DNA of 64,000 bases from Diplonema japonicum (lineage: Eukaryota; Euglenozoa; Diplonemea; Diplonemida; Diplonemidae). Positions 42,164-52,806 of the stretch are shown here, one piece after another (within the stretch, counting starts at the first letter, position 1; every line of letters starts with the position of its first letter). The translations under genes and the position numbers were made by a program. Under the pieces are notes generated by a model. That model was not told where the DNA came from, did no database searches, and saw only the letters and a list, made by a program, of their open reading frames with translations. The stretch is from positions 1 to 64,000 of the forward strand of contig OZ025676.1 of the NCBI GenBank assembly GCA_964019335.1, read 5' to 3'.

Positions 42164-44536
42164 CTATTTGCCAAACTTCTGTTCTATCGCGCTCCTCACA
42201 GCTTGCAGTTGGAAGAGGATCCTGTCACCCATAGCCTCCACGTCTTGGAGGTGCTGTTCGTTGTGCTCTTCAATGTCAACGAGGAGAGAGCCAACGGTCT
42301 GCACCTCGTTGTCGAGGACGGGGTCCTTGGGCTCCATCTTTGTGGAGGCTAGCTTGCGCTTCCTTATGCGGAATCTTTTAATGGACTCGAACAGGAAATT
42401 GTTTTTGTGGTGCGCCGCGTACAGAGGCAAGCAACCTTTGCTCTTTTGCCTCTTGATGTACGTAGGATAGTCGTGCAAAGGCATCTCATCACGTGTAGTG
42501 CCTCGCAGGACAACATCACGCAACGTGTCCTTGTTCTTGCCGTAGGCATTGAGGGATATCGATGTGTAGCTTTTTCTATGTGTGTTCAGCAGCCTATTAA
42601 CAATTGCCATATCCATCTGGAACTGCGTCTTCTTCTGAACAGGGAAGGGGCCAGACAGCCCCACCCGCCGCCCGCGCTTGTCGTTCTTATTGTCTAGTGT
42701 GATGATAGCATTTCCATGGTACTTCCTTGCTGTAGTGCCTATGTTGGCCGCCCTCTCAAGCTCCGCCTTCTGCTCCTCCTTGGCCCTTCGTTTCTCCCAA
42801 CCCCCTGTTCCAATAGAGCTTGTGTCCTTCCCTGACTGTGACCGCGTCTTCGGTGAGGACGAGGAGTTCCCTAAACTAATGGTGTCGGTGTCTGCCGTGT
42901 ATGTGTCTGTCTTCTCCTTCATCTCGATGTATATGCTGTTGCTCCTCTGCTTCTTCCCTACATCTACCATTGTGGTTTTTCGTAATTTGCGTGCTTGTGC
43001 AAGCTGTTCATGAGTAATTAACCCCTTCAGTAATTTATACTTGGTACTGCTCTTCCATGCACTCTGAATCAGCATCGCCGCGGCTATACGGTATCTGTGC
43101 TCAGCTTCGGTGCTGTCAATGTAGTTCTTTATTAATTCATGTTCTTTGGAAGGCTCTAAAATGTTTGTGATGACACCGGTGAAGAAAGTGAGCAGCACCT
43201 GCCCGTAGCACCCCATGAGAAAGGTAAGGATTCTACCTGCCTTTGACTTAGAAGTGACCCGCCCATAGCCGATGGTGGTGGTCGTAGTGAAGACGTAGAA
43301 GAGCGTTTTGTCCATCTCGCCAAAAGTGGAGGGTTGCTCCACGCGTTCGATGATGAAGAGAGCGAATCCGAATACCAAAAACAACAAAACAGTTAAGAAT
43401 GTCATACTCAGCCAGGTGTTATTGAACAAGTACAGCTTCATCGTCAGCTGCCAGCTCATCTTGAAGTTCATTGCTGCTAACTCCTCGTTGTTGTAAAGGA
43501 TCTCGAACCTCTTCTTGTAAGCAGGATGCATGATGTGCAGCACTCTACCCATCACATAGAACCGCAGCAGCATCCAGAGCTGCAGGTACGAGTAGATGGT
43601 CTTCTGTCTGATGCTGACAAAGGTAGACGTCCCGTCCATAAAGGGCATAGGATGCACCAAGTGAATGAAGCATTCCAGGAACCACCACCACGAAAGCGTC
43701 GACTGCCAAAAGGAGTACGCCTCTGCCTTTTTCTTCTTGTGCGACTGCCACAGCACCATTTGCTGCGTCCATTCTTGTCGTTTCTTCTGCAGCTTGATGC
43801 TGTAAAAGCGTGAAATAGCAATCAAACACAGCACTGTGGACCCCGATGTGAGGTATCCCAGCACTTGGCATATTACCTTCCCATTTGGTGAAGGATCGAG
43901 GTCATTGTAGGAAGGTGCTGAGGTGTTTGGGAGCCCTGACTCGCGTACAGGATTGGTGTACCACGTGATCACTGCAGAAGCACCCATGCTTATGACGCCA
44001 AAGAAGGACAACATGGCGACCAGCATGTCTCGGCGGCGGAGCTCTGCTTCGAGCTTCTTGTCCTGCAGCTCGAGCGCGACAATGAAAGCTTTTACAACGT
44101 TCTCTAGTATCTCCTGTGGTGCCTTCAATGGCGTCTTGCTTGACATGAAATGAACGTCGTGCTCAGTCTGAAAGCGCACCCCACGTGACTTGTCGATGCC
44201 GCTTTTCGTGTCCACCTGGTGGATGCTGGGATCACGGTGCTCTCGGATCTTTTGTGTGACATGTTCGTGTCCGTTGAGGTTCCTGAAGGTTCGCGCTACC
44301 TGGGATGACCCTCTGTAGTTCTCATGTGAGACCTCCCGTCCCAAGGCCCCATCAGTCAGTCTTGTGTGCCTGAATCGTTGCCGTAGGCCACTGCCTTGCG
44401 AACGAGGTTGCGACGCCAATTGTTCTCCCCGAAGCCCCCCACGCGCCTCTTCTACCTCATTGTTCCACCTTCCAATCCTGTCACCGAATCCATCTTGCGC
44501 TTGGCTTAAGGGGTTATGGTAGTGCCCATCTGCCAT
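42164..44536 (-). CDS. SK-like potassium channel subunit
   Basis: A single exon of 790 residues. A disordered N-terminus of about 165 residues is followed by six hydrophobic segments, with a pore loop FYVFTTTTTIGYGRV before the last (about residues 425-445). The S6-like segment is followed by an amphipathic, IQ-like stretch (AAMLIQSAWKSSTKYKLLK), as expected for calmodulin binding in small-conductance channels. The filter GYG is intact, but the following Asp is Arg. The long C-terminus is basic, Ser-rich and ends in a coiled coil. The ATG follows TTTACACAG by seven bases. Expected role: membrane potassium conductance, possibly calcium/calmodulin-gated. Confidence 0.88.
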   Translation of the reverse strand: MADGHYHNPLSQAQDGFGDRIGRWNNEVEEARGGLRGEQLASQPRSQGSGLRQRFRHTRLTDGALGREVSHENYRGSSQVARTFRNLNGHEHVTQKIREHRDPSIHQVDTKSGIDKSRGVRFQTEHDVHFMSSKTPLKAPQEILENVVKAFIVALELQDKKLEAELRRRDMLVAMLSFFGVISMGASAVITWYTNPVRESGLPNTSAPSYNDLDPSPNGKVICQVLGYLTSGSTVLCLIAISRFYSIKLQKKRQEWTQQMVLWQSHKKKKAEAYSFWQSTLSWWWFLECFIHLVHPMPFMDGTSTFVSIRQKTIYSYLQLWMLLRFYVMGRVLHIMHPAYKKRFEILYNNEELAAMNFKMSWQLTMKLYLFNNTWLSMTFLTVLLFLVFGFALFIIERVEQPSTFGEMDKTLFYVFTTTTTIGYGRVTSKSKAGRILTFLMGCYGQVLLTFFTGVITNILEPSKEHELIKNYIDSTEAEHRYRIAAAMLIQSAWKSSTKYKLLKGLITHEQLAQARKLRKTTMVDVGKKQRSNSIYIEMKEKTDTYTADTDTISLGNSSSSPKTRSQSGKDTSSIGTGGWEKRRAKEEQKAELERAANIGTTARKYHGNAIITLDNKNDKRGRRVGLSGPFPVQKKTQFQMDMAIVNRLLNTHRKSYTSISLNAYGKNKDTLRDVVLRGTTRDEMPLHDYPTYIKRQKSKGCLPLYAAHHKNNFLFESIKRFRIRKRKLASTKMEPKDPVLDNEVQTVGSLLVDIEEHNEQHLQDVEAMGDRILFQLQAVRSAIEQKFGK

Positions 44537-44999
44537 CCCGTACCTGTGTAAACACCTCCCTTAATCGACACGCAGCGAATTGAAAATAAAAAAAGGTATT
44601 TAAGGGGGCAAGAAACAACCTTTCCGTGAACCTTTTCTGCACCGTGGCCCCCATCAGGTGGGACCTGATAATCACTATGATTAACTTTTTTTTTCTTTTT
44701 TTTTTTTTTATTCATCAAATAAAACTGTAATTACAATCACCGACCTATTTCTGTGTTTGGGTTCTTTCTTTCACTTGACAGGACATCGAAAAAGGGTGTT
44801 TACGCGGCTCCTTCGCAGGGCGAGGACATTACGATCTCGAAAGGTAGCAACTTCTGCAACCTTGATTCAGTGCTGAGTCAACCGCAGGGGCAAAAAGTGG
44901 AGAGGGGAAACAGTTGAGGGAGTGGGGACAAATCTTTTAAAAGGAACCTTGGGTCTTGATTGAAAACATCAAGACCACAACACTAGAGGGGGTGCCACG
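44537..44999. other. Intergenic, no gene seen
   Basis: About 460 bp with a T-run near 44686-44709. No convincing frame or RNA gene. Confidence 0.6.
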
Positions 45000-46208
45000 C
45001 TACTCATCAGAAGGTGTTTTAAACAATGTTGATGTAGTATGCAGACCGAGGAGGGTTTTGGTGGTATCATAAGTCCACCATTGAATGGCGGTGAGAAATC
45101 CCACCATGATCATGCGCATGGCGAGACCGGAGGTGGCGAGGCGCCAGATACCGTATTCTTGGAGGAGCTGCGAGTAGTTTTTGCTCACGTTTTCGGACTT
45201 TGCCTTCAGCGAGAACAGTGTGTCGGGTACGTGCGACACAGCCGCTGCCACAAGCCCTGTGAAGAACCCAGACAGACAGGTCACCATCAGCTGTGTTGAG
45301 TTCGAATAGCTCTCCTTCGGTAGTGTCAGGATCGCTGAGTAGAAGAACTGCACCGTCCTCTCAAAAACGAAGAACTTCGCCATCGTGTACGGGATCTGTC
45401 TGGACCACACCGCACCGATGGAGCCAAACGGGAACCCATTCTCCTCACGCTCCGCATAAAACCTCATCAAAGCCGGCCAGAAGGACGTTGGGAACGTGCC
45501 CGCCGGCGACGTTTGTATCTTAACCTTCAACATCTCACACGGACACAACGCAAGGTCTGCATATGTCTCAGCAATAGAGGCAGACATCAACCAAATGAAG
45601 CCCGTGTACGTCATGGAGAAGTCCTTCCCGAAGTAGTTCATCAACGTGTCCTTCAGCATCTCGTACATCCCGAACTTGACGACGCCTTGCTTGCTGAACG
45701 AGATGACAAGCGCGTTGGCACCCTTGAGGAGCCCCGCTGAGCCCCACCCGAACTCTTTAATAATAAGGGCCAACGATTGCCGCAAGGTTTGGTACCTCTT
45801 TGGATCGAACTGCATGTTCACTTTCACGACGTCCAAGGGGATCAAAAGGACATGGCTGGCACAGGCAAGGGAACCCGCTATCGCACACTTCATGTAGTAC
45901 GTGGAGTCATGAGGGACTGTTTTGTCCAAAAGCCTTGCGTCCCACTCCCGGCTAAGAGGATGGTTCTTAACATACACCAACACCAAGGCAAGCACCACTA
46001 AACCCACCCACACGAGTCGCTTCTGTCCCTTGAATTTCTTCTGGGGTCTGTTATCACCTTCTACCTCCGCTTCATCAATGTGCACATTGATCCTAGTATT
46101 CGCCTCGGTAGCCACTTTGCTTGCGGTATCAAACAATCCTGTCTGTTGTCTTAGTGGAGATGATGTTGTCCTGGATGTACTCCCGGCCTCTAAGTATCCT
46201 TTTATCAC
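45000..46208 (-). CDS. Mitochondrial carrier, phosphate-carrier-like, 5' end unresolved
   Basis: Three carrier repeats are visible through PxD/E-xx-K/R-like signatures: IPLDVVKVNMQ (near 120), CPCEMLKVKIQ (near 220) and VPDTLFSLKA (near 325), with six hydrophobic helices. The pattern fits the SLC25A3 phosphate carrier. A 100-residue N-terminal extension contains an additional hydrophobic segment (WVGLVVLALVLVYV), unusual for the family. The open frame begins at a GTG near 46208, with no ATG until the first carrier helix. A short upstream exon or a non-AUG start is therefore likely; an ACATAG acceptor precedes the frame near 46234. Substrate and start are uncertain. Confidence 0.82.
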   Translation of the reverse strand: MIKGYLEAGSTSRTTSSPLRQQTGLFDTASKVATEANTRINVHIDEAEVEGDNRPQKKFKGQKRLVWVGLVVLALVLVYVKNHPLSREWDARLLDKTVPHDSTYYMKCAIAGSLACASHVLLIPLDVVKVNMQFDPKRYQTLRQSLALIIKEFGWGSAGLLKGANALVISFSKQGVVKFGMYEMLKDTLMNYFGKDFSMTYTGFIWLMSASIAETYADLALCPCEMLKVKIQTSPAGTFPTSFWPALMRFYAEREENGFPFGSIGAVWSRQIPYTMAKFFVFERTVQFFYSAILTLPKESYSNSTQLMVTCLSGFFTGLVAAAVSHVPDTLFSLKAKSENVSKNYSQLLQEYGIWRLATSGLAMRMIMVGFLTAIQWWTYDTTKTLLGLHTTSTLFKTPSDE

Positions 46209-46318
46209 TGTCGCAATTTTGTATTTATTTTCCTATGTTCGTTTATGGTTTGATAAAAGGGGTGTGCAAGTACTTTAGGGAGCAATACACTACAAGCCGT
46301 TGGTAGCAAGATGAGAGA

Positions 46319-48091
46319 TCAAACTGAGTAACGCCCTTTTTTTGCACTACTGTCAAGATCACTGGATTCGCCTTTAATGACTGTGCGCAGTGTGAGTGCA
46401 GTCAGAAAGCTGTGTGGGTGTTGCGATGTGCACTGCATACCACGACTCCTCGTCCTGGTCTAGGCCTAGGATGCACATCAGGTTATACAGCTCACGGTCG
46501 TCGATGGTAGGGTTAGCAAAGATCAGGGAACTTGCCACACTGTTGAAGGAGGCCAGCCCAGAAGGGGACGCCTGTGGTGTTGCAGGACAGTCCAAGAATG
46601 CCAAAGGAATGCTTGCCAAGCACTCCAAAGACTCTGAGACCGTCAACTGCGCGGAGCTCCCACCCTCACTGGCTGACATCTTCCTTTTTCTTTCAAAGCG
46701 CTCAAATCGTTTCTTCTGCATGGACAGCAAACAGCTCCTCAACTTCTTCCCGTTCTTCAAAACAAGCATGTTTTTGATGCAATGTGCCGCTAGCACCAAT
46801 TCCGGGTCATACTCCTCACCTCCCTTCAGCAGCGTATATATCGAAACCAGCTTAGGCTTCGCATGCAGCCCTGCAGACGCCTTGATCGCTTCGTTCATCT
46901 CAAACACACGAGGCAGCTCGTTGCTGAAATCTGTGACGAAGTAGCTGCTGCACCTCTCACCGTACTTCACGTCCATCACTTCCTTCGGTTTCAGCGATGA
47001 GTGTACATCAACTCCAGTAACCTCCTGTGATAGACAAAAATGGTGGGAAGGGAGAAACATGCATACCCTCAAAGCTCTCCTTGCTGTGTTCCGTAGGTCC
47101 TTGCTGTCATCGACCATTCCATCCCTCTCCTCCCAGTCGCCGCCGTAAGCCACCGTAGTGTGCTTACCGTTGTCTGGATACATGAAGACATGGTTGCACG
47201 CATACCTGTGACATCAGCAACCAAGACAGATATTCTGTGGAAAGGGTGCACCACATCATCCTGTGGTGCTGCATAGTTAGCGCGGCTCATACCTCGGTGG
47301 CCACCAGCACGAGTAGCTTCGCAACGTTACTCCGTTCCGTGCTTGGCAGCAGTTGCGTGATAAGGTCTGCCCTCCTGTTGATAGGTTGCTCTCGCACTAT
47401 GATGTCGGGCTTCCCTCTGCGCACGTGAACGGTGCCCAGCCACGAGCTGAAGCTGTGTTTCACAGAGGTGATGTTTTCTGGAAGGGTAACGTCGGGGTAA
47501 AGCCTTTGGATGTACTCCAGAGTAGGGCACAGCTCGGTGAGGGGGGTGGTTGTCTCTCTGAACTTGTCGATGCGGTCTTTAAAGATCTCGGGGAGGTTCT
47601 CCTCGTCTGTGAGGCGCAGCTGCGGGGTTTCCTTCTTCAAGCTCTCGTCGTACTTGTCGTGGATGACCTTATTGGTCCGCAAGATGGACTTTTCTTTTAG
47701 TTTCGCAAGCTCTTCGCTCCCCAAGTTTTGCTTTGTTACCATATTCTGTAGTGTCATGTATTGTTGTGTGCTTGTTGTACTTGCATACCCTGGCGAGCAG
47801 CCTCTGCCCCTCGTTGGCGATGTCAAGGAGCTCCTGCTGTGCTTTTTGCTCTCGCTCCTTCAGCTTTGCTTGGGTTTCAGCTTGCTCAGCATGAAGCCTC
47901 TCTAGCTCCGCCGTGCTCTGCTCTGCCGCCTTCTTCTTATCTTCTAAGTCGGACTGCACTTTCTGGATTGCTACCTGCTGCAACCCTAAAGCCTTCTTGG
48001 CATCCTCGTTGCCTTTGCGGAGCTGCTGGACATGCACCTCAAGTGCTGCTATCTCGTTCTTAGCATTTTGTAATGACAGTAACATATCCAT
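46319..48091 (-). CDS. Coiled-coil protein, six exons
   Basis: Exons 48091-47789, 47745-47293, 47260-47206, 47173-47067, 47024-46441 and 46409-46319 join in frame to 530 residues. Introns are 43, 32, 32, 42 and 31 bp, all GTATG. Residues 1-100 form a heptad-rich coiled coil (Gln/Glu/Lys/Ala). The middle is mixed alpha/beta, with segments such as SVLVADVTDNGKHTTVAY, and the last third is Ser-rich. I do not recognise the family. Several apparent starts inside introns are artefacts of reading through them. Confidence 0.78.
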
Positions 48092-48454
48092 CACTCATCT
48101 GGGTCCTTGTGGGGGTTGCAGGTACATTAAAAAAAGAAATCGTTTTTTTTTTTTTCTTTTTGAAAGAAATGGAAGAAAAAAAACAAGAAAAATTTGGAAA
48201 CGCAACGTTCTTTTTTTTTTTTTAACCGCGTCCTTTGCCGTCGGTTTTTTTTTTTTTTTTTTTTTGTTTTCTTCTTTTTTCGGACTCAAAAAAAAATCTT
48301 GAACACTTCTTTACAACTGGGAGTAGTGGGAGCAAAAAAACAAAAAAAAAAAAAGGAAGGGGAAAAAACGGAGGGGGTAAAAAAAAAAATAAAGAAAAAA
48401 AAGAAAACCCAAAAAGAAGAAAAAAAAGTTGTATGGGGATAGCAGTGAAGCTAT
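48092..48454. other. Homopolymer-rich intergenic spacer
   Basis: 360 bp dominated by plus-strand T-runs (48139-48160, 48209-48222, 48245-48265) and A-runs (48338-48435). No gene was seen. Confidence 0.65.
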
Positions 48455-48939
48455 CTATTTGCCCATCATCGAGTTCATGACCTTCTGCCACTCCTCGAGG
48501 CTGAGGCGGCCGTCGTTGTCGAGGTCGGCCTCCTTGATGAACTCAGAAAGGACATCCTCGCCAGTTGTCTCGCCGAGCATCTTGGTGATGTCAAGCATGT
48601 TCTGCACGGAGACGAAGCCTAAAGGGGTTAATAGAAGGTCATCAACGGTGTTAGCATACCAGTGTTGTCAAGGTCGAAGAGCTTGAAGGCCTTGAGGATC
48701 TCCTCCGGGCTGTCACGGGTGGTCATCTTCTCGTGCACCATCTTCGAGAACTCGTCGTACTCAATCAGAGAGTTGCCGTCCTTGTCGATGGCCTTCACCA
48801 TGTCCTCCAACTCACTGTTCGGTACATCAAAGCCAAGACCCTTCATAGCAAGGCCAAGCTCCTCCATGTCCACGGCACCACTGCCATCCGCGTCGAACAA
48901 GTTGAACGCCTCTTTAATCTGCTCGGTGGTCAGTGCCAT
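48455..48939 (-). CDS. Centrin/caltractin-like EF-hand protein
   Basis: Exons 48939-48660 and 48618-48455 around a 41-bp GTATG...TTTAG intron give 147 residues. Four EF-hands: [12 protein letters not shown] and [12 protein letters not shown] look functional, DLDNTGFVSVQN is degenerate, and [12 protein letters not shown] looks functional. The helix IKEAFNLFD and the [15 protein letters not shown] linker are closer to centrin than to calmodulin. The N-terminus is very short compared with typical centrins (about 165-170). It probably acts in centriole/basal body or contractile fibres. A strong pyrimidine tract and TTTTTAG precede the ATG by about 26 bases. Confidence 0.92.
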
Positions 48940-49128
48940 TGTTGATGTGTTGTGAATGCCTACTATGATAACTAAAAAGAGAACAGAAAAAGAATGGTTT
49001 AAATCCGATTTTTAAGTGGGGGTACTGCGAACAGCCGCGGAGAGTGACCACAACCGTCTTCGGCCCTTAGAGATAGAGTCATCGAAAGGTGGAGAAAAAA
49101 AAAAACTTTAAATAATCTTATGGCGTTA

Positions 49129-49803
49129 TTAGAGATCTTTCTGCCCGCCGCCTTTGCCGTACTTCTCGTAGAAGTCGATCGATCGCTGGACGTAGTTGTC
49201 CACATCGATGCTCTTCTTGAAGGCAGGAACCCCCTCCATGGCAGAAACCCATGCCCAGTACTTTTCGAAAGCAGGCCCATCCTTGGGAAGAACCTTGTTG
49301 CGGTAGTGAGCAAGGAGGAGGTTGGTTCTGTACGCGAAGGGGTACAGTGAGAAGTCCAGCGCCGACGGCGAGGCACCACCCAAGAACGGTGAAGTTGGCA
49401 GCTGGGAGAACATGGTATCTAGATTGGCAGTGAGCTGCTCAAAGCCTTCATTTTGCACAGCAGGGTCTTCGCTTTTGAGCACTTTGTACATCAAAGACAT
49501 TATCTTTGTGTTCCCAAAGTCCATCCAGTGCTTCATCTCCGCTTTCTCCTCAGGAGTGCTCCCAAACAACGAACCGCCATACTTCTCGTTCAAGAACTCC
49601 ATTACGCGGTGCGAGTCGATTACCGTTATGCTGTCAGTCACCAGCACAGGCACCTGCCCCACACCACGGGACACCTTCAACCACGCCTCCTTCTTGTCGT
49701 ACGGGTCCACTTCCTCAAGTCTGAAGTCCGCACCGAGGTGCAGCGCCACCACCAGCGCACGCTGTGCGAACGGACAGTACCAAGCAGAGTAAAGCTGCAT
49801 CAT
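49129..49803 (-). CDS. Glutathione S-transferase-like protein (omega-type active site)
   Basis: 224 residues from ATG 49803. The N-terminal thioredoxin fold begins MMQLYSAWYCPFAQR; the CPFAQ cysteine is typical of omega-class GSTs and related dehydroascorbate reductases. VGQVPVLV and a DSHRVMEFLNEKYGG stretch fit the GSH-binding region. A helical C-terminal domain follows. It likely uses glutathione for thiol transfer or reduction in the cytosol. An in-frame ATG 54 bases upstream exists, but a splice-like CACCCAG lies between the two. Confidence 0.88.
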   Translation of the reverse strand: MMQLYSAWYCPFAQRALVVALHLGADFRLEEVDPYDKKEAWLKVSRGVGQVPVLVTDSITVIDSHRVMEFLNEKYGGSLFGSTPEEKAEMKHWMDFGNTKIMSLMYKVLKSEDPAVQNEGFEQLTANLDTMFSQLPTSPFLGGASPSALDFSLYPFAYRTNLLLAHYRNKVLPKDGPAFEKYWAWVSAMEGVPAFKKSIDVDNYVQRSIDFYEKYGKGGGQKDL

Positions 49804-49995
49804 TGCTGAATGCCTGGGTGAGTAAATATTTAGAGGCATTAATGTTGAGGGCAGCATAACAGTGTCTACTCCTGAACTCTGATTGAATCAGTGTGCAGGT
49901 GGATACAAACAAGACTTCTTCTTCAAGAATCCCGCGGTTCAGGGCTTGCGGAGTGTCGGCAGCTGAAACACTTCGAAATAAAGAACACTAGACAA

Positions 49996-50911
49996 CTAGA
50001 CCACACCCCTTCCGCTGGTGGAGGGTAAGCACAACGACACAATGCTATGCGCAAAGCTAAGAATGCGAGAGGAGGTGTGAGGTTGGCCCAGTTCGTCTAC
50101 ACGTACAGCTGAAGAGCCTAGCGTGGAGGTGGCTATGAGGAGCGACATGATGAGCGGAGAGCTTTCAATAGGCAGGTGTGTCGAGGCCCATGTTGCAAAA
50201 GCGACAGTCGGAAGCGAGAAGCCCAAGAAGAATGGGAGGTGCGTCTCGATGTAGCGGCACTTGATCCCCCTTGTCATGATGTTCATTCGCTCAAAACGCG
50301 ACGAAAAACTCAAAAAACACAATACTAGAGATTCCAGAATCAGCACCACAACAGTCCCCAATGGGCCCATAATCCTTACCCTGTTTATAGCACAGCATAT
50401 CAACACAATAATGTACAGCAACATACAATCTGTCAGCACAGTCATATGTTTCCCCGTTCGGACATAGGTCCCAAAGTCGTAGTAACCAGCTCCCGCAACC
50501 TTGTTGTTCGCTTCGAAGGCTAGGACGAAGAGCCTATCTAGCCACACATAGCACAAGGGGAGTGATACGGACAGCATGCTGCTGTACAACACGACTATCT
50601 TCAAAGTATTGTTCACGTGTATATCAAATTTCTCAAGCAGCATGAAGGTGCCCAGTGCAGGAAGGACCATCACAGCCACGAATATCACCAGAGAATACCA
50701 GAATTGGGCCCTTGCGCACACCTTTAGCAGGCTGACTACCGACGTTATTGCAGCGCTTATCCCGTTAATAAACCACCCAAAGTGCTTTAAAAGGGACGCT
50801 GGTGGCACCATCTTCTCCAGTTCGACCTGAGAAGGTGATTCATAGCCTACTCCATACCTCCTGATGGCGGATACTCCTAGGGCCATGACCCCTTTTAAGC
50901 GGTGTGGCCAT
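49996..50911 (-). CDS. Multipass membrane protein, EI24-like (tentative)
   Basis: Exons 50911-50858 and 50826-49996, around a 31-bp GTATG...TCAG intron, give 294 residues. The alternative start at 50886 would read through the intron and is not preferred, because the frame before it is only restored by splicing. About six hydrophobic segments follow, with Arg-rich loops (FSSRFERMN, RYIETHLPFFLGFSLP). The RxxxIExxxPFFLGFxLP pattern recalls EI24-family ER proteins, but this is weak. Function is unknown. Confidence 0.72.
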
Positions 50912-51005
50912 CTTCGTGCGGTTCTCCATAGTTCCTACGCCTAATGTGTCTAACTAGAAATGTAGAGCGCAAGACAAAAGTATGAGAGATGGGCGTGTAA
51001 ACACG

Positions 51006-51584
51006 CTAGTCCTTCAGAAGCTTGGTGTGGAGTACCATGTCATTCGCTGTCTTAGGGCGGTGCGTGTATAGATTCGAGACGTTGAGCATACGGTCAAACT
51101 GCGACATAGTAGCACCCTCTGAGGTAGAAAGTGCCGGTTGCGCTTGTGGAGTGGTCACATAGTCATCGAACCACGAGTCAAAGCATGTCTTGCGTGACTT
51201 TGGAGACGGCTGCCTCGTCTTGTTCACCAGTGTACGCTTGCTCACCCGCTGCTTTGTCGCCCGCATATTAAAACCAAGCTTGTTCACGATCCGCACCTCC
51301 ACATGGCTCAGGTGCACGCCGCAGACGCCGCACATGTGCACCACGTCACCAGCCCTTGACAGCGCTTTACTGATGCAGAGCACATGAAACCTGTGCCCAC
51401 ACGACAGTGTGTACACATCGTTTTTAAGCCCTTCAAAGCAGATACTGCACTCTTCCCTCTCTTGCGTGCTCTCCTTGCTTTGTTCCATTTTCGTTGGAAC
51501 ACTTTCATCCTCCACAATGCCCAGCTTCTCTTCGACACGTTGGAGTCTTCTTAAGATATCTGCCAGCACATCTCCACCCCCCAT
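51006..51584 (-). CDS. RING-finger protein
   Basis: 192 residues from ATG 51584, eight bases after a GGCAG acceptor. After a short coiled coil (ILRRLQRVEEKLG) a RING-H2 finger starts near residue 47: CSICFEG, CGHRFHVLC, then CGVC. This is the cross-brace spacing of E3 ubiquitin ligases. The rest is basic and Ser/Thr-rich with no second domain. It probably acts as a ubiquitin ligase; the substrate is unknown. Confidence 0.85.
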   Translation of the reverse strand: MGGGDVLADILRRLQRVEEKLGIVEDESVPTKMEQSKESTQEREECSICFEGLKNDVYTLSCGHRFHVLCISKALSRAGDVVHMCGVCGVHLSHVEVRIVNKLGFNMRATKQRVSKRTLVNKTRQPSPKSRKTCFDSWFDDYVTTPQAQPALSTSEGATMSQFDRMLNVSNLYTHRPKTANDMVLHTKLLKD

Positions 51585-51652
51585 TGTGTAACCTGCCGTG
51601 GGTTCTTTGCTGAACGAGCTCAACAGACAACCACTGTGTCGTGTAAAGTACG

Positions 51653-52744
51653 CTACTCCCACCAATCATCGGAATCACTGTTAGAATGAATGTGGCACAC
51701 TGAGACATACTCATCCTTTGCAGGTACAGGTACAGGTGCAGGTGCAGGTTCAGGGACCGGAGGGGTCGATGTGGTAGCTGAAACAGTAGCAGCTTGGGAA
51801 AAGGATGCCGGCGTTGAAATGGCAGGTGAGAAGGGCACAGGAGAAGCTTGCTGAGGTGACGCGGTTGCTTGTCCAGGTGAAGCCACCACAGGACTGAAAG
51901 ATGCAGATGTTGGCGCGGGTGGTGTGAAAACAGGCACAGACAACGCAGGTAAACGCACCGGAGTGGAAAGTGTGTGTACAGGTGTTGGTGATATAGGCGA
52001 GACCGTAGGAGCAGGTGCAGGTGATGCAGCCGCGAACAGAGATTGAGGGTTATTCGATTGCAAGGTGCCAGTCGTAGGGTCGCTGTGGCCGACTGGTGAC
52101 TCAGCAGAGCTTAGTGAACTATTCTCTGGAAACAACTGCACTCCTGCAATCTGGTTGCCAGTGAGAGGCAACGAGGAGAGAGGTGATGCACCAGGAACAG
52201 GGGACGGCTCCCTACTGGAAACAAATGTGGGCGGTATGGCGCTGAGGGGTTGCAATGGCGACATTGGTCGTGGCGACGCACCTGGCTGGGTAAGGGGCGA
52301 AGACAAGGGGCTTGTTACCGCTGCTCTTATAGTGTACGCCGCCAGGGGGGTCCCCTTGAAGTGCGAAACAGTCGCACCTTGAGGAGGACATTTCAGACGT
52401 TGCCTCGGAGCTACGTCTTTGAACGTTGAAGCAGATGTGGTGATTTGGATCAGCTGCTTGTCGCTAAGGGGTTTTGTTTCCTGTTTGGAATAGTAAACAC
52501 GTTCTACCTCGTTGCCTTTCACAACGAGATTGTCCACACGCTTGCACGTATCGTCAACACTGGCAGCAACCTCCTGCGTGCTCATCTGTACATTGTAGAG
52601 TAACGCCTGAGTAGCGTTGCTCACGTGTGGGATGATGGTCGCAAAAGCATCTTCGTTGCTTGCAACGTTCTGAGCCCAGTTCAGCAGCGCGTCTAACTTG
52701 TTCTTCGTGTCCCTTAACTCATTCATTGCAGAGGGGGATGCCAT
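51653..52744 (-). CDS. Pro/Ser/Thr-rich protein
   Basis: A single exon of 363 residues. The first 100 residues are helical and polar (MNELRDTKNKLDALLNWAQN). The remaining 260 are almost entirely Pro, Ser, Ala, Thr and Val, with many SP/TP sites and repeated PVPxP-type segments near the end. It finishes SDSDDWWE. The sequence suggests a disordered, phosphorylated scaffold protein. No family was recognised. The stop is 68 bp upstream of the RING-gene ATG. Confidence 0.75.
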   Translation of the reverse strand: MASPSAMNELRDTKNKLDALLNWAQNVASNEDAFATIIPHVSNATQALLYNVQMSTQEVAASVDDTCKRVDNLVVKGNEVERVYYSKQETKPLSDKQLIQITTSASTFKDVAPRQRLKCPPQGATVSHFKGTPLAAYTIRAAVTSPLSSPLTQPGASPRPMSPLQPLSAIPPTFVSSREPSPVPGASPLSSLPLTGNQIAGVQLFPENSSLSSAESPVGHSDPTTGTLQSNNPQSLFAAASPAPAPTVSPISPTPVHTLSTPVRLPALSVPVFTPPAPTSASFSPVVASPGQATASPQQASPVPFSPAISTPASFSQAATVSATTSTPPVPEPAPAPVPVPAKDEYVSVCHIHSNSDSDDWWE

Positions 52745-52806
52745 CTTGAGACACTATTAAAAATGGTTCGTAAATACTAAGCAACTAGTGTAATGCACAC
52801 TTATGA

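Noticed and set aside
49996-50886. Start of the membrane protein at ATG 50886
   Set aside because: This frame runs through a GTATG intron; the upstream ATG 50911 joins in frame after splicing.
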